Source of the DNA: Brevibacterium sp. UCMA 11754
GTDB lineage: Bacteria > Actinomycetota > Actinomycetes > Actinomycetales > Brevibacteriaceae
DNA length: 64,000 bases
Assembly: GCF_021532275.1 (NCBI RefSeq)
Contig: NZ_JACBOT010000008.1
Span: forward strand, 62,001-126,000
Direction of reading: 5' to 3'
Shown: in pieces, positions 37,914-46,039 of the stretch
How the letters are laid out: each line of letters starts with the position of its first letter
Numbering within the stretch: position 1 is the first letter of the stretch
The notes under the pieces: model-generated
The model's database searches: none
The model's input: only the letters and a program-made list of their open reading frames with translations
Told to the model about the DNA's origin: nothing
Position numbers and translations under genes: made by a program

Positions 37914-38861
37914 ATGCGAGTTGCTGCCTTCGACTGTGGGACCAATTCCCTGCGTCTGCTCATCGCCGACGTCGACGCGCACGGACAGATGACCGAGCTT
38001 CGTCGTGAGACCCGGATCGTGCGCCTCGGCCAGGGAGTGGACGCGACGGGTGAGTTCGCCCCCGAAGCCTTGGACCGTACTTTCGCCGCAGCCCGGGAAT
38101 TCGCCGAGGTGGCTGCCGAGTATTCACCGGAGAAGCTGAGATTCGTCGCCACCTCCGCCAGCCGTGACGTGAAGAACCGAGACGAGTTCTCCGCGGGCAT
38201 CTTCGGCATCTTGGGCGTCGTGCCCGACGTCATCACCGGTGACGAAGAGGCTCATCTGTCATTCCTCGGCGCGACCGTCGGACACGGTGCCGACAGCGGA
38301 CCGTTCCTCGTCATGGACCTCGGCGGGGGCTCAACCGAACTGGTCCTCGGCACCGAAAGCGTCACCTCGGCGGTTAGTATGGATATCGGATCCGTGCGCC
38401 TGACCGAACGCCACATGTCCGTTGACGTCCCCGACCGCGCACAGATCCAGGCGGCCATCGACGACATCGACGCCAACCTCGACAAGGCCGCCGAGATCGT
38501 CGATCTCACCGCCCCGCGGACGATGATCGGAGTCGCGGGCACTGTCACCACACTGGCCGCGGGAATCCTCGACCTGGACAGCTACCAGCGCGAACGCATC
38601 CACGGCACCCATCTGCGCGTGGCCGACATCGACGGCGAAGCAAGCGAACTGCTGCGGATGGGGCGTGAGGCTCGTGCGGCACTCCCGTACATGCACCCCG
38701 GACGCGTCGACGTCATCGCGGCGGGGGGACTGCTGTTCGCTCGAATCGCGGCCCGCATCGACTCCGCAGCCAGGAGCGCGGGAGCTGAACTCGACATCAT
38801 GGTCTCGGAGACGGACATCCTCGACGGCACCGCGCTCGACCTAGCGCGACCGCAGTCGTGA
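37914..38861 (+). CDS. ppx: Exopolyphosphatase / pppGpp phosphohydrolase (Ppx/GppA)
   Basis: A 315-residue short-form Ppx/GppA of the ASKHA fold, which removes terminal phosphate from polyphosphate or converts pppGpp to ppGpp. Motifs are AFDCGTNSLRLLIADV at the N-terminus, VATSASRDVKN, ITGDEEAHLSFLGA, the Gly-rich VMDLGGGSTELVLG and VIAAGGLLFA. Its stop overlaps the protease start (GTGA). A PPK2 kinase at 48153 handles the same polymer. Confidence 0.92.
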   Translation: MRVAAFDCGTNSLRLLIADVDAHGQMTELRRETRIVRLGQGVDATGEFAPEALDRTFAAAREFAEVAAEYSPEKLRFVATSASRDVKNRDEFSAGIFGILGVVPDVITGDEEAHLSFLGATVGHGADSGPFLVMDLGGGSTELVLGTESVTSAVSMDIGSVRLTERHMSVDVPDRAQIQAAIDDIDANLDKAAEIVDLTAPRTMIGVAGTVTTLAAGILDLDSYQRERIHGTHLRVADIDGEASELLRMGREARAALPYMHPGRVDVIAAGGLLFARIAARIDSAARSAGAELDIMVSETDILDGTALDLARPQS

Positions 38862-40153
38862 GGCCCGCCGCGCCGCGGACACCGACAGCTTCCCAGCGCC
38901 CACGCGCTGGAAGGCGCACCGCAAAGCTCGCCGTCGTCGGTTCTCTAGTGCTGGGGCTGGTCATGGGCACGACTCAGCCGGCACTTGCCGCGCCCGAGCC
39001 GGGACCCGGACAGTGGTACATCAAGAAGTACGGCATCGATGACATGTGGAAGAAGTCCACGGGCAAAGGCGTGAAGGTCGCCGTCATCGATTCCGGCGTC
39101 AACACCAAACATGAGGACCTCAAGGGCGTGGTCAGCAAGTCAAAGGACTTCAGCGGACTCGACAAGGACGGCAAGACCCCGATCGGAGGCAAGACGACGA
39201 TCCACCACGGCACCGCCGTCTCCGGAGTCATCGCCGGCCAGGGGCAGGGCGCCGGACCTACCGGTGTCGCACCCGACGTCGACATCCTGTCTGCCTCGAT
39301 GTGGTTGGGCCCCGACCGCCCGAAGGAATCAGGCTCCACTCGTGAGCAGGCCGACAAAGCAATCCGCTGGGCCGTCGACTCCGGAGCCAAGGTCATCAAC
39401 ATGTCGCTGGGCTGGGACGATCCCGCCTGGCCCTCCAGCTGGGACGAATCCTTCGCCTACGCCTATGAGAAGGACGTCGTCGTCGTCGCCTGTGTCGGCA
39501 ATGCCTCCCAAGGCGCGACGCAGGCGTGGTCACCGTCGACTGTGCCCGGCGTCATCGGCGTCGGCGGACTGGGCAAGAACAACCGAGTTCTCTCCGAGTC
39601 AACTGCTCCTGGAACAGCTGTGGACCTCATGGGGCCGGCGGCAGACATTCCGATCCCGTACTACTCGGGAGGCTACGCAGAGGGACAGGGATGTTCCTTC
39701 GCCTCACCGATCATCTCCGGAGTGGCAGCGCTGATCCGGGCCGAGGACCCAGATCTCAGTGCCGACGAGGTCACCGCCAAGCTGACCTCGACGGCCAAGC
39801 CCGTGCCCGGACATAAGGGGCAGAGCAAAAAGGGCAAGCCGGATCCCATCGTCGGCTGGGGTCGCCTCGATCCGAAGGCCGCGATGAAGGCCGACGTCCC
39901 GAAGTCTGTTCCCAGCTCAGCCGACGCTCTCGCCGACTGGGTGACGATGCACCGGCGCGCGCAGTCCGACCCGGCTGAGACGGAGAATGCGGCACCAGCA
40001 GAGGACAACAACCCGAAAGCAGTCGCGCCCAAGGACGTTGTCTCATCACAGTCCACGCCCAAGCTGGGTTTCTCGGTTCTGGGTGCCGGAGGCCTCATCG
40101 CAGTCGCCCTCTTCGTGCTCTCAGCAGTGGTTTTCATCCGCCGCAGACGCTGA
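38858..40153 (+). CDS. Subtilisin-family (S8) membrane-anchored serine protease, mycosin-like
   Basis: Exported serine protease of 431 residues. The signal peptide ends near AALAAPEP after about 44 residues. The catalytic triad is Asp78 (VAVIDSGV), His117 (HHGTAVSG) and Ser280 (GQGCSFASP), with oxyanion Asn215 in VGNASQG. The nucleophile is preceded by Cys where most subtilases have Thr. A charged linker then leads to a C-terminal membrane span (LGAGGLIAVALFVLSAVVFI) and RRRR. The layout is that of mycosins (MycP), yet no type VII secretion genes are in the window. The start is GTG 38858, coupled to ppx. Confidence 0.9.
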   Translation: MRPAAPRTPTASQRPRAGRRTAKLAVVGSLVLGLVMGTTQPALAAPEPGPGQWYIKKYGIDDMWKKSTGKGVKVAVIDSGVNTKHEDLKGVVSKSKDFSGLDKDGKTPIGGKTTIHHGTAVSGVIAGQGQGAGPTGVAPDVDILSASMWLGPDRPKESGSTREQADKAIRWAVDSGAKVINMSLGWDDPAWPSSWDESFAYAYEKDVVVVACVGNASQGATQAWSPSTVPGVIGVGGLGKNNRVLSESTAPGTAVDLMGPAADIPIPYYSGGYAEGQGCSFASPIISGVAALIRAEDPDLSADEVTAKLTSTAKPVPGHKGQSKKGKPDPIVGWGRLDPKAAMKADVPKSVPSSADALADWVTMHRRAQSDPAETENAAPAEDNNPKAVAPKDVVSSQSTPKLGFSVLGAGGLIAVALFVLSAVVFIRRRR

Positions 40154-40198
40154 TAGAACCCGGTGCTGAACCTCTGATCTGGAGCGTCGAGATGCAAT

Positions 40199-40227
40199 TA
40201 GTGAAAGTTTTCACAAGGGCCTAAGAT
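40199..40227 (+). promoter_or_regulatory. Rex-type operator and leaderless promoter of ndh
   Basis: TAGTGAA-AGTT-TTCACAA at 40199-40216 matches the Rex consensus TTGTGAA-N4-TTCACAA at all but one arm position. It is followed by -10 TAAGAT (40222-40227), which ends six bases before ATG 40234, so the transcript is probably leaderless and the operator overlies the -35 region. Rex is an NADH/NAD+-sensing repressor; ndh is a classical target. Confidence 0.75.
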
Positions 40228-40233
40228 GGGAAT

Positions 40234-41607
40234 ATGGCACTCATCAGAAACTCAAAACTGCGTCCTCGAATCCTCGTCGTTGGTGGCGGCTACCTTGGTC
40301 TCGTTACCGCTCAGAATCTGTTGAAGAACCTCGGTCGTGGCGAAGCCACAGTGACCGTGGTCGATCCCAATCCCTACATGACCTACCTGCCGTTCCTCCC
40401 CGAGGTGGCAGCCGGGTCCATCGAACCACGTCACGCCGTCGTGCCGCTGCGCCGCAATCTCTCCGGCGCTGAGGTCATCACCGCGAAGGTCACGTCGATC
40501 AACCACGGCGACAAGTTCGTCACCGTCGAGCCGGAGAACGACGAAGCGTTCGAGCTCGACTACGACCACATCATCATGGCCGCCGGTTCGGTGGCGCGCG
40601 CTCTGCCGATCCCCGGCCTCAAGGAGAACGCCATTGCGCTCAAGCGCATCGAGGAAGCCGTCGCACTGCGCGATCACCTTCTCAGCCGCTTGTCCGATGC
40701 CTCGCTGATGGAAGATGACGACGAGCGTCGCAAGGCGCTGACCTTCGTCTTCGTCGGCGGCGGATTCGCCGGCATCGAACTCCTCGCCGAACTCGAAGAC
40801 GTCGTCCGCTCCGCAGTGGCTCAGTACGAGACGCTGACAGAAGCCGACGTCCGCTTCGTCCTCGTCGAGGCACTCGATCGCGTTATGCCCGAGGTCGGCG
40901 AAGCTCAGGCCCGCTGGGTCGTCGAGCACATGCGCGAACGCGGCATCGATGTGTACCTCGAGACCTTCCTCCAGGACTGCACCGACAAGCACATCAAGCT
41001 CTCCAGCGGCGAAGAATTCGACGCCGACACCATCGTGTGGTCGGCTGGCGTCAAGGCCAACCCGATCCTCGTCGACTCCGACCTGCCTCTCGATGAGCGC
41101 GGCCGTGTCACTGTGCGCGCCGATCTGCGCGTGGAGGGCGACAATGGTGTGGTCGAAGGCGCATGGGCCGCCGGTGACAACGCTGCCGTTCCTGATCTCT
41201 CCGGTGGCGGCGTGGGTGGCTACTGCGTGCCCAACGCTCAGCACGCCGTGCGCCAGGCGCCAGTGCTGGCTGCCAACGTTCTCGCCGCACTGCGCGGAGA
41301 GACCGAGTTCAAGCAGTACTTCCACAAGACCATCGGCACCGTGGCAGGCCTCGGCCTGTACAAGGGCGTTTCGCAGATGGGTGACTTCGAAGCCCGCGGC
41401 GTCCTCGCCTGGCTGATGCACCGCGCCTACCACGGCTACGCGATCCCGACAGTGGACCGCAAGGTCAAGGTCTTCGGCAACTGGATCCTCAACGCCATCG
41501 TCGGCCGCGACGCCATGCCGCTGGCCGATCTCGATGTTCCTCGTAAGAACTTCGTCGAGGCAGCCAACTCAAAGCCGGCTCCCAAGAAGGAGACCGCAAA
41601 GGCCTGA
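40234..41607 (+). CDS. ndh: Type II NADH dehydrogenase (NDH-2)
   Basis: Membrane-peripheral, non-proton-pumping NADH:menaquinone oxidoreductase. 457 residues with two Rossmann motifs: FAD-binding RILVVGGGYLGLVTA (about 12-26) and NADH-binding LTFVFVGGGFAGIELLAELE (about 169-188). EGAWAAGDNAAVPDLSGG is the FAD-closing motif, PNAQHAVRQAPVLAANV the quinone-side region, and the C-terminal amphipathic part (LMHRAYHGYAIPTVDRKVKVF) anchors to the membrane. Regulation by redox state is suggested by the Rex box. A strong terminator follows. Confidence 0.94.
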   Translation: MALIRNSKLRPRILVVGGGYLGLVTAQNLLKNLGRGEATVTVVDPNPYMTYLPFLPEVAAGSIEPRHAVVPLRRNLSGAEVITAKVTSINHGDKFVTVEPENDEAFELDYDHIIMAAGSVARALPIPGLKENAIALKRIEEAVALRDHLLSRLSDASLMEDDDERRKALTFVFVGGGFAGIELLAELEDVVRSAVAQYETLTEADVRFVLVEALDRVMPEVGEAQARWVVEHMRERGIDVYLETFLQDCTDKHIKLSSGEEFDADTIVWSAGVKANPILVDSDLPLDERGRVTVRADLRVEGDNGVVEGAWAAGDNAAVPDLSGGGVGGYCVPNAQHAVRQAPVLAANVLAALRGETEFKQYFHKTIGTVAGLGLYKGVSQMGDFEARGVLAWLMHRAYHGYAIPTVDRKVKVFGNWILNAIVGRDAMPLADLDVPRKNFVEAANSKPAPKKETAKA

Positions 41608-41666
41608 CACCTGAGTGCAGGATCCGCGTCCGGTCATCACCGTGATGTGAACCTTGATGAGGTCTG

Positions 41667-41704
41667 AAGAACGCCGGGAGTGCAATTGCACTCCCGGCGT
41701 TCTT
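41667..41704. terminator. Perfect 38-bp palindromic terminator
   Basis: Arms of 19 bases (41667-41685 and 41686-41704) beginning AAGAACGCCGGGAG and ending CCGGCGTTCTT. Located between convergent ndh and the minus-strand NAD(P)H-binding gene, it can serve both. Confidence 0.88.
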
Positions 41705-41779
41705 GTCATTGACGAGAGTCGGAATCAGAGCACCCGAGGCCCGAATACCGAGAAGGTGGGCCTCTGGGCTCCGAGTACC

Positions 41780-42385
41780 TCAGTTCGCGACGGTGAAGCG
41801 AGAGTCGATGTGCTTTGCATCGACGATCTCGTCAACCATGGCCACCGCGAAGTCTTCTGCTGAGATCGAATCGCCGGCGGGCGTCTCGAGTTCGGTCTTG
41901 TAGGTTCCCGTACGTTCGCCGGGGCCGATCTCAGGGGCGGGGGAGATCAGAGTCCAGGGGGAGTAGCTGCCTGCACGCATCAGCTCGAGCGCCCTCGTGC
42001 CGGTCTCCGATTCGGCCTTATAGGCTTCTGGGAATCCTTCGGTGTCCTTGAGCATAGTGTCGCCGACGAAGAGTGATCCGGCACCGCCGACGACGAAGAC
42101 GCGCTTGTCTCCGCTTGACTGAGCCAGTGTCTCCAAAGCTTTCAACCACTCTTCGTGGGGTCCGCCGGTGCGGCTGGGGCCAGTTGTCGAGACGATGACG
42201 TCATGATCGGCGACGACCTGTCGGTCGAACTCGGCGTCTCCCATGTCGCCCTGAAGGTTCGCTGCGGCTCCCGGGACCTCGGCGCCGGTTCGAGTGATGG
42301 CCGTGACCTCGAGGCCGCGCTCGGCGGCTTCCTTGGTGACGCGGGATCCGATCATTCCGGAAGCTCCGAACAATGCGATCTTCAT
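41780..42385 (-). CDS. NAD(P)H-binding atypical SDR protein
   Basis: A 201-residue protein with N-terminal Rossmann motif MKIALFGASGMIGSRV (GxxGxxG), then DHDVIVSTTGPS and VFVVGGAGSLFV, like YwnB/NmrA-type atypical short-chain dehydrogenases. Such proteins are often quinone- or redox-related, and the reaction is unknown. The start MKIALFG (42385) has AAAGGA upstream. It is divergent from an HxlR regulator with a shared repeat-bearing promoter, so it is likely that regulator's target. Confidence 0.85.
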   Translation of the reverse strand: MKIALFGASGMIGSRVTKEAAERGLEVTAITRTGAEVPGAAANLQGDMGDAEFDRQVVADHDVIVSTTGPSRTGGPHEEWLKALETLAQSSGDKRVFVVGGAGSLFVGDTMLKDTEGFPEAYKAESETGTRALELMRAGSYSPWTLISPAPEIGPGERTGTYKTELETPAGDSISAEDFAVAMVDEIVDAKHIDSRFTVAN

Positions 42386-42418
42386 GGTGTGTCCTTTCGT
42401 TGAAGCGGCTGTCGCCAT

Positions 42419-42466
42419 AAAGATACCCTTTGGATATTGAGTACCTCAAAGATACTATTGGGATAT
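42419..42466. promoter_or_regulatory. Direct-repeat operator between the SDR gene and hxlR-type regulator
   Basis: Two 19-base copies, 42419-42437 and 42448-42466, share AAAGATAC at one end and ATAT at the other with few differences between, 29 bases apart. They lie in the divergent promoter, and the second copy touches the regulator's first ATG. Most probably the binding sites of the HxlR protein. Confidence 0.6.
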
Positions 42467-42854
42467 GAGTATGAGCAGTTCCTGGGAAGGCGATGCCTTC
42501 GATCCCGAATGTCCCACCCGAGTCGTCCTTGACCGCGTCGGTGACAAATGGACGGTCCTCATCATCGGCGTCCTCGATGAGGGTCCGAAGCGCTTCAGCG
42601 AGATTCGGGTGGCGATAGGCGGGATCACACCGAAGGTCCTCACATCGACCTTGCGGTCGCTGGTGGCAGACGGGCTGGTGACCAGAGAGGTCTTCGGCGA
42701 GGTTCCTCCACGAGTGGAATATGCGTTGACCGAACTGGGGCGGTCCCTTCAGGAACCCGTCGCCGCCCTGCGTCGGTGGGCGGAGCTCAATGTGGCAGCC
42801 ATTTCGGATAGCCGAGACCGGCAGGCGAACGCGGGTACGCTGCACAGTTCCTGA
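42465..42854 (+). CDS. HxlR family winged-helix transcriptional regulator
   Basis: A 129-residue dimeric regulator. CPTRVVLDRVGDKWTVLII (about residues 16-34) is the HxlR hallmark, with the Cys typical of redox-sensing members. The recognition part is FSEIRVAIGGITPKVLTSTL, followed by EYALTELGRSLQEPVAAL. ATG 42465 or ATG 42471 may be used; neither has a ribosome-binding site, and the first lies inside the putative operator. It likely controls itself and the divergent NAD(P)H-binding gene. Confidence 0.9.
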   Translation: MSMSSSWEGDAFDPECPTRVVLDRVGDKWTVLIIGVLDEGPKRFSEIRVAIGGITPKVLTSTLRSLVADGLVTREVFGEVPPRVEYALTELGRSLQEPVAALRRWAELNVAAISDSRDRQANAGTLHSS

Positions 42855-43159
42855 AGCAATTCGATCTTGCTCCGATCAGTCATGCGCTTCGTCGTTTTAC
42901 CGGTACGATCGGGTCACTTCTGCTCGACGGTCAGGAGCAACTGACATCTCACAAAGGAGTGTGCACGCGCAAGGTCAACTGGGACATCGAGTTAGCTGCG
43001 CGCTCGGGCTGGTCCCGAGCGGATGTGGTCACGACTGTGCGGGCATTGCCCACTGAGAGTGGCGGGCCGACCAAACGGAACTCGACAGCCTCCTTACCGA
43101 TCTCAGCGGACGGCCGGAGCACTGGCGGTTGATGTCGCCGCCGATAGAGGTGGCACGAC
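42855..43159. other. 305-bp stretch without a recognised gene
   Basis: No family-like coding content on either strand. A 57-codon plus-strand frame from GTG 42959 is preceded by AAAGGAG, but its product (VCTRKVNWDIELAARSGW...) is not recognised and may be a remnant. Nothing else is supported here. Confidence 0.3.
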
Positions 43160-43756
43160 CTAGTCTGGGGCCTGCGTTTCCGCTTTCGATATGAGCGGCA
43201 TGGCGGACTGCACCTCGGCGAGTACCTCTCGCGCCTTTCGACCGTAATCATCTTCGACGCTTCCCTGAATCCAGCGCTCGAAGGCGATCGCGGAGGTAAC
43301 ACTGCCCAGCTGTGCGGCCACCCGAGCAGAGACGTCAGAGGCCCCGCGACGCTTGAGCGCCTCGCTTATCGTCGTGATCAGGCGGTCGTTCTTCAGGGCT
43401 TCGCGCTCTTGCAGCTCGGGGTTGGCGAGGATCACCGCCTGTCGTCGTGCAACGAATTCACGCCGCGCCGAGGTGAATACCTCTTGTCCGACCGCGTCCA
43501 AGGCCTGGGCAACTGCTTCGAGATCTGTAGCTGCTGAAGACGCCGAGGTGATGGCCTCGGCGAGCAGTTCATCGACGATTCCACCACCGAAGAGCACTTC
43601 CCGTTTGTCCGGGAAATGCCGGAAGAAGGTTGTCTTCCCCAGGCCAGCGCGTCCGGCGATATCGATCACGGTCGTGTTCTCGTAACCGCGCTCGGCAAAC
43701 AAGTCGAGCGCGGCTTCTACGAGTCGCTCTGCTGGGTTCGGCTTCCATCGGGGCAT
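43160..43756 (-). CDS. TetR family transcriptional repressor
   Basis: A 198-residue repressor with N-terminal helix-turn-helix: LVEAALDLFAERGYENTTVIDIAGRAGLGKTTFFRHF spans about residues 12-48. The C-terminal ligand domain is helical and diverse. The start is MPRWKP (43756). It is divergent from a quinone oxidoreductase-like gene, with paired inverted operators between them, so that gene is the likely target and an electrophile or quinone the likely inducer (inference). Confidence 0.92.
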   Translation of the reverse strand: MPRWKPNPAERLVEAALDLFAERGYENTTVIDIAGRAGLGKTTFFRHFPDKREVLFGGGIVDELLAEAITSASSAATDLEAVAQALDAVGQEVFTSARREFVARRQAVILANPELQEREALKNDRLITTISEALKRRGASDVSARVAAQLGSVTSAIAFERWIQGSVEDDYGRKAREVLAEVQSAMPLISKAETQAPD

Positions 43757-43767
43757 TACCACAGTGT

Positions 43768-43817
43768 ACGGGACTTGGTCCCGTCACTTGTGATACTTTG
43801 ATAGAACCAAGTCCCGT
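43768..43817. promoter_or_regulatory. Paired TetR-type operators
   Basis: Site 1 is a perfect palindrome ACGGGAC-TTG-GTCCCGT (43768-43784). Site 2 (43806-43817, ACCAAGTCCCGT) is the exact inverted copy of 12 bases of site 1. They lie between the divergent tetR-type gene and the oxidoreductase gene. Confidence 0.7.
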
Positions 43818-43907
43818 CACAGATGCAGCGGGACCCGCCGACCGTATTGATCTTCCGTGATCGCACTCGACGGCCCTTTGAGGGAAACGATGAAAGGTAC
43901 AAGGACG

Positions 43908-44846
43908 ATGAAGCGAATTCAGTACCACCAATATGGCGGCCCGGAAGTCCTGCAGCTCGAAGAGTTCGAGCCGGCGCCGCTGGGTGCGAGCGATGTGCTC
44001 GTCCGAGTCCGGGCGGCCTCGGCCAATCCGATGGATTTCGGGATTCGCAGCGGCGGCATGAAGGTGGTGACTGGTCGCAGTTTTCCACGAGCCCTGGGTT
44101 ATGACTTCGCCGGTGTTGTCGAGACGGTCGGTCGCGGTGTCACAACTCTTCGCGTCGGCGATGAGGTGTTCGGCGGGACACCGATCAAGTCTGCAGGTGC
44201 CTTTGCCGATGCGGTCGTGACCAAAGTTGAGTACGTCGTACGCAAACCGGAAGGGCTTTCGTTCGAGGACGCAGCCACAATCCCGACGGTGGGAATCACC
44301 GCATATCAGGCCCTGTTCACCAAGGGGAAGCTACAGCCGGGCCAGGACGTATTCGTGCACAGCTGCCTTGGCGCAGTCGGGCGCGGAGCCGCACAGCTCG
44401 CCCTCGCGCACGGGGCTCAGGTCTCTGGCAGCTGTCGCGACACCGCTCACCAGGAAGCCCACGACTTGGGAATCGACCCTGTAGTCGACTTCGACTTCGG
44501 TCCCACCTCGCTCGCAGGTCGATTCGACCTCGTCATCGATACCTCTGGCAACCTCAAGGTCAAGACCGCGAAGGCAATGCTCAGGCCCGGTGGTCGCATT
44601 GTCGGCATTCATCCGTCGCCGGTGACTCTGGCGAGAAGCTATCTTCCGGGGCCCTTCCACGTGCTGTTTGCCCAACCGGTCACCACGGACCTCGAAATAC
44701 TCGCGAAGGCCGCCGATGAGGGAAGGCTGCAGCTGCCGATTGCCCGGACAGTACCGCTGTCGCAGGCGATCCCGGCGCTGAACGATCTGGAACTCAACCG
44801 CCTCGGCAAGCGCGGCAAACTCATCATCACACCAGATCAGGCCTGA
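43908..44846 (+). CDS. Zinc-independent alcohol dehydrogenase/quinone oxidoreductase family protein
   Basis: A 312-residue NADPH-dependent MDR-family reductase. IQYHQYGGPEVLQLEEF at the N-terminus, GYDFAGVVETVGRGV in the GroES-like domain and the nucleotide-binding FVHSCLGAVGRGAAQLAL (about residues 150-167) fit quinone oxidoreductase (QOR)-like members; zinc ligands are absent. The start is ATG 43908 with AAGGA at 43900-43904; ATG 43890 is an alternative. Probably repressed by the divergent TetR protein. Confidence 0.88.
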   Translation: MKRIQYHQYGGPEVLQLEEFEPAPLGASDVLVRVRAASANPMDFGIRSGGMKVVTGRSFPRALGYDFAGVVETVGRGVTTLRVGDEVFGGTPIKSAGAFADAVVTKVEYVVRKPEGLSFEDAATIPTVGITAYQALFTKGKLQPGQDVFVHSCLGAVGRGAAQLALAHGAQVSGSCRDTAHQEAHDLGIDPVVDFDFGPTSLAGRFDLVIDTSGNLKVKTAKAMLRPGGRIVGIHPSPVTLARSYLPGPFHVLFAQPVTTDLEILAKAADEGRLQLPIARTVPLSQAIPALNDLELNRLGKRGKLIITPDQA

Positions 44847-45134
44847 ATCGGGCTGAAAAATCGCGGAACTCGGTTCAGCCCGCAAGCTCAAGATCGGTGT
44901 ATCGATGAGACGCCTCGTATCCCTGGGGATATAAGACTCCGAGGGCAATAGTCGGGCGAACGCCATCGCCGAGGCGACCTTGACTGAAGCACGGGAAGCG
45001 ATGGGCATGGTCTACTGATCAGTATTCGTCCCCTCGAATTCAGCGCCCTGAAATGATCTGACCGAGGGCGTCGTTGACTCTTCAGTCAGGTGCCTCAGGC
45101 TGTTGGCCGCCACAAAGCGATGTCAGAACGCCGC

Positions 45135-45504
45135 CAGTCACCAGTGAACCTCATCGTGGCAGGCTGCACCATCAACGACAACCGCAAGAAGATCGTGGAC
45201 TTCGCCGGCCCCTGTTACCGGTCCCTATTACACGACAGGGCAAGATCTCATGGTCCGTTCCGATTCAGACATCGCTGGCCCCGACGACCTCGGCGACAAG
45301 ACTGTGTGCGCCACCGTCGGGGGAGTACCAGAACAGAGGATGGCGAAAGAGCATCCTGAAGCAGAGCTCGTCAGCGGGGACGAGCTGACTGTCGTCGGTC
45401 AGCCCTTCTCCGAAGACCACTGCGGAATCGGCCTGCCCAAGGGTGAAGTCGAACTCCGCGGTGCCGTCAATGATGCCGTTGAGCTAACCGTCGATCGATA
45501 CTAG
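45135..45504 (+). pseudogene. Decayed glutamate-type ABC substrate-binding protein gene (gluB-like)
   Basis: Two plus-strand frames together give fragments of an amino-acid-binding protein: VNLIVAGCTINDNRKKIVDFAGPCY in one frame (about 45144-45220), then after a frameshift MVRSDSDIAGPDDLGDKTVCATVGGV onward in another (from 45250). Between SGDEL and TVVGQPFSED the segment that normally holds the second hinge and ligand residues is missing, and the C-terminus stops early. No signal peptide or upstream half remains. The partner ABC genes are absent, so this is a relic. Confidence 0.75.
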
Positions 45505-45519
45505 TCGCGCCGACAGAAG

Positions 45520-45981
45520 TCAGTCACCGGTGATCTCCGCGAGCACCTCGGCGAGTTCGCGAAGCTCACCCGCGACGCGGTACATGCGAGGAGAGCCGGA
45601 GTAGGTCCAATTGCTCGTGATCATCGACGCGCTCGCACCGCTGGTGGTGGCGGAGTACTCCTCACGGCTGAGCTGCGCCGTTCGGTCGGCGATCAGCCGC
45701 TGGCGCAGTCCGGGGGAGAGGCCTTCCCAGTGGTCGGCTGCCTCGTATCCGAGCTCGTGCCAATCGGCGCCGGCCTCACGGTAGGCGAGCGGGCGATTCG
45801 ATCCTGTGGCCAGAGTGCTCCCTGTCTGGGATGTCTCAGGTGCTGAAGCTTGGCCGGCCTCGCCTGAGGTAGCTGAATTCGCGAAGAGCACGGCAGGTCC
45901 CGGCGCGGCAGCGACGCGGGGATCTCCCATACCGCCGACGGACAGAGGCGGATCCTGCGGAGTGAGCAGCACATTCGTCAT
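45520..45981 (-). CDS. Hypothetical protein
   Basis: A 153-residue soluble frame with an Ala/Gly/Ser-rich first half and a more structured second half (WHELGYEAADHWEGLSPGLRQRLIADRTAQL, then WTYSGSPRMYRVAGELRELAEVLAEI). No family is recognised. The helical C-terminal half and absence of frameshifts favour a real gene, but the region is in decay and the ribosome-binding site is weak. Confidence 0.5.
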   Translation of the reverse strand: MTNVLLTPQDPPLSVGGMGDPRVAAAPGPAVLFANSATSGEAGQASAPETSQTGSTLATGSNRPLAYREAGADWHELGYEAADHWEGLSPGLRQRLIADRTAQLSREEYSATTSGASASMITSNWTYSGSPRMYRVAGELRELAEVLAEITGD

Positions 45982-46039
45982 GTCACCATCTTGCCCGGGC
46001 GAACGGCAGGATGCGAACCTTCGGGCTCGCGCAGGACGT

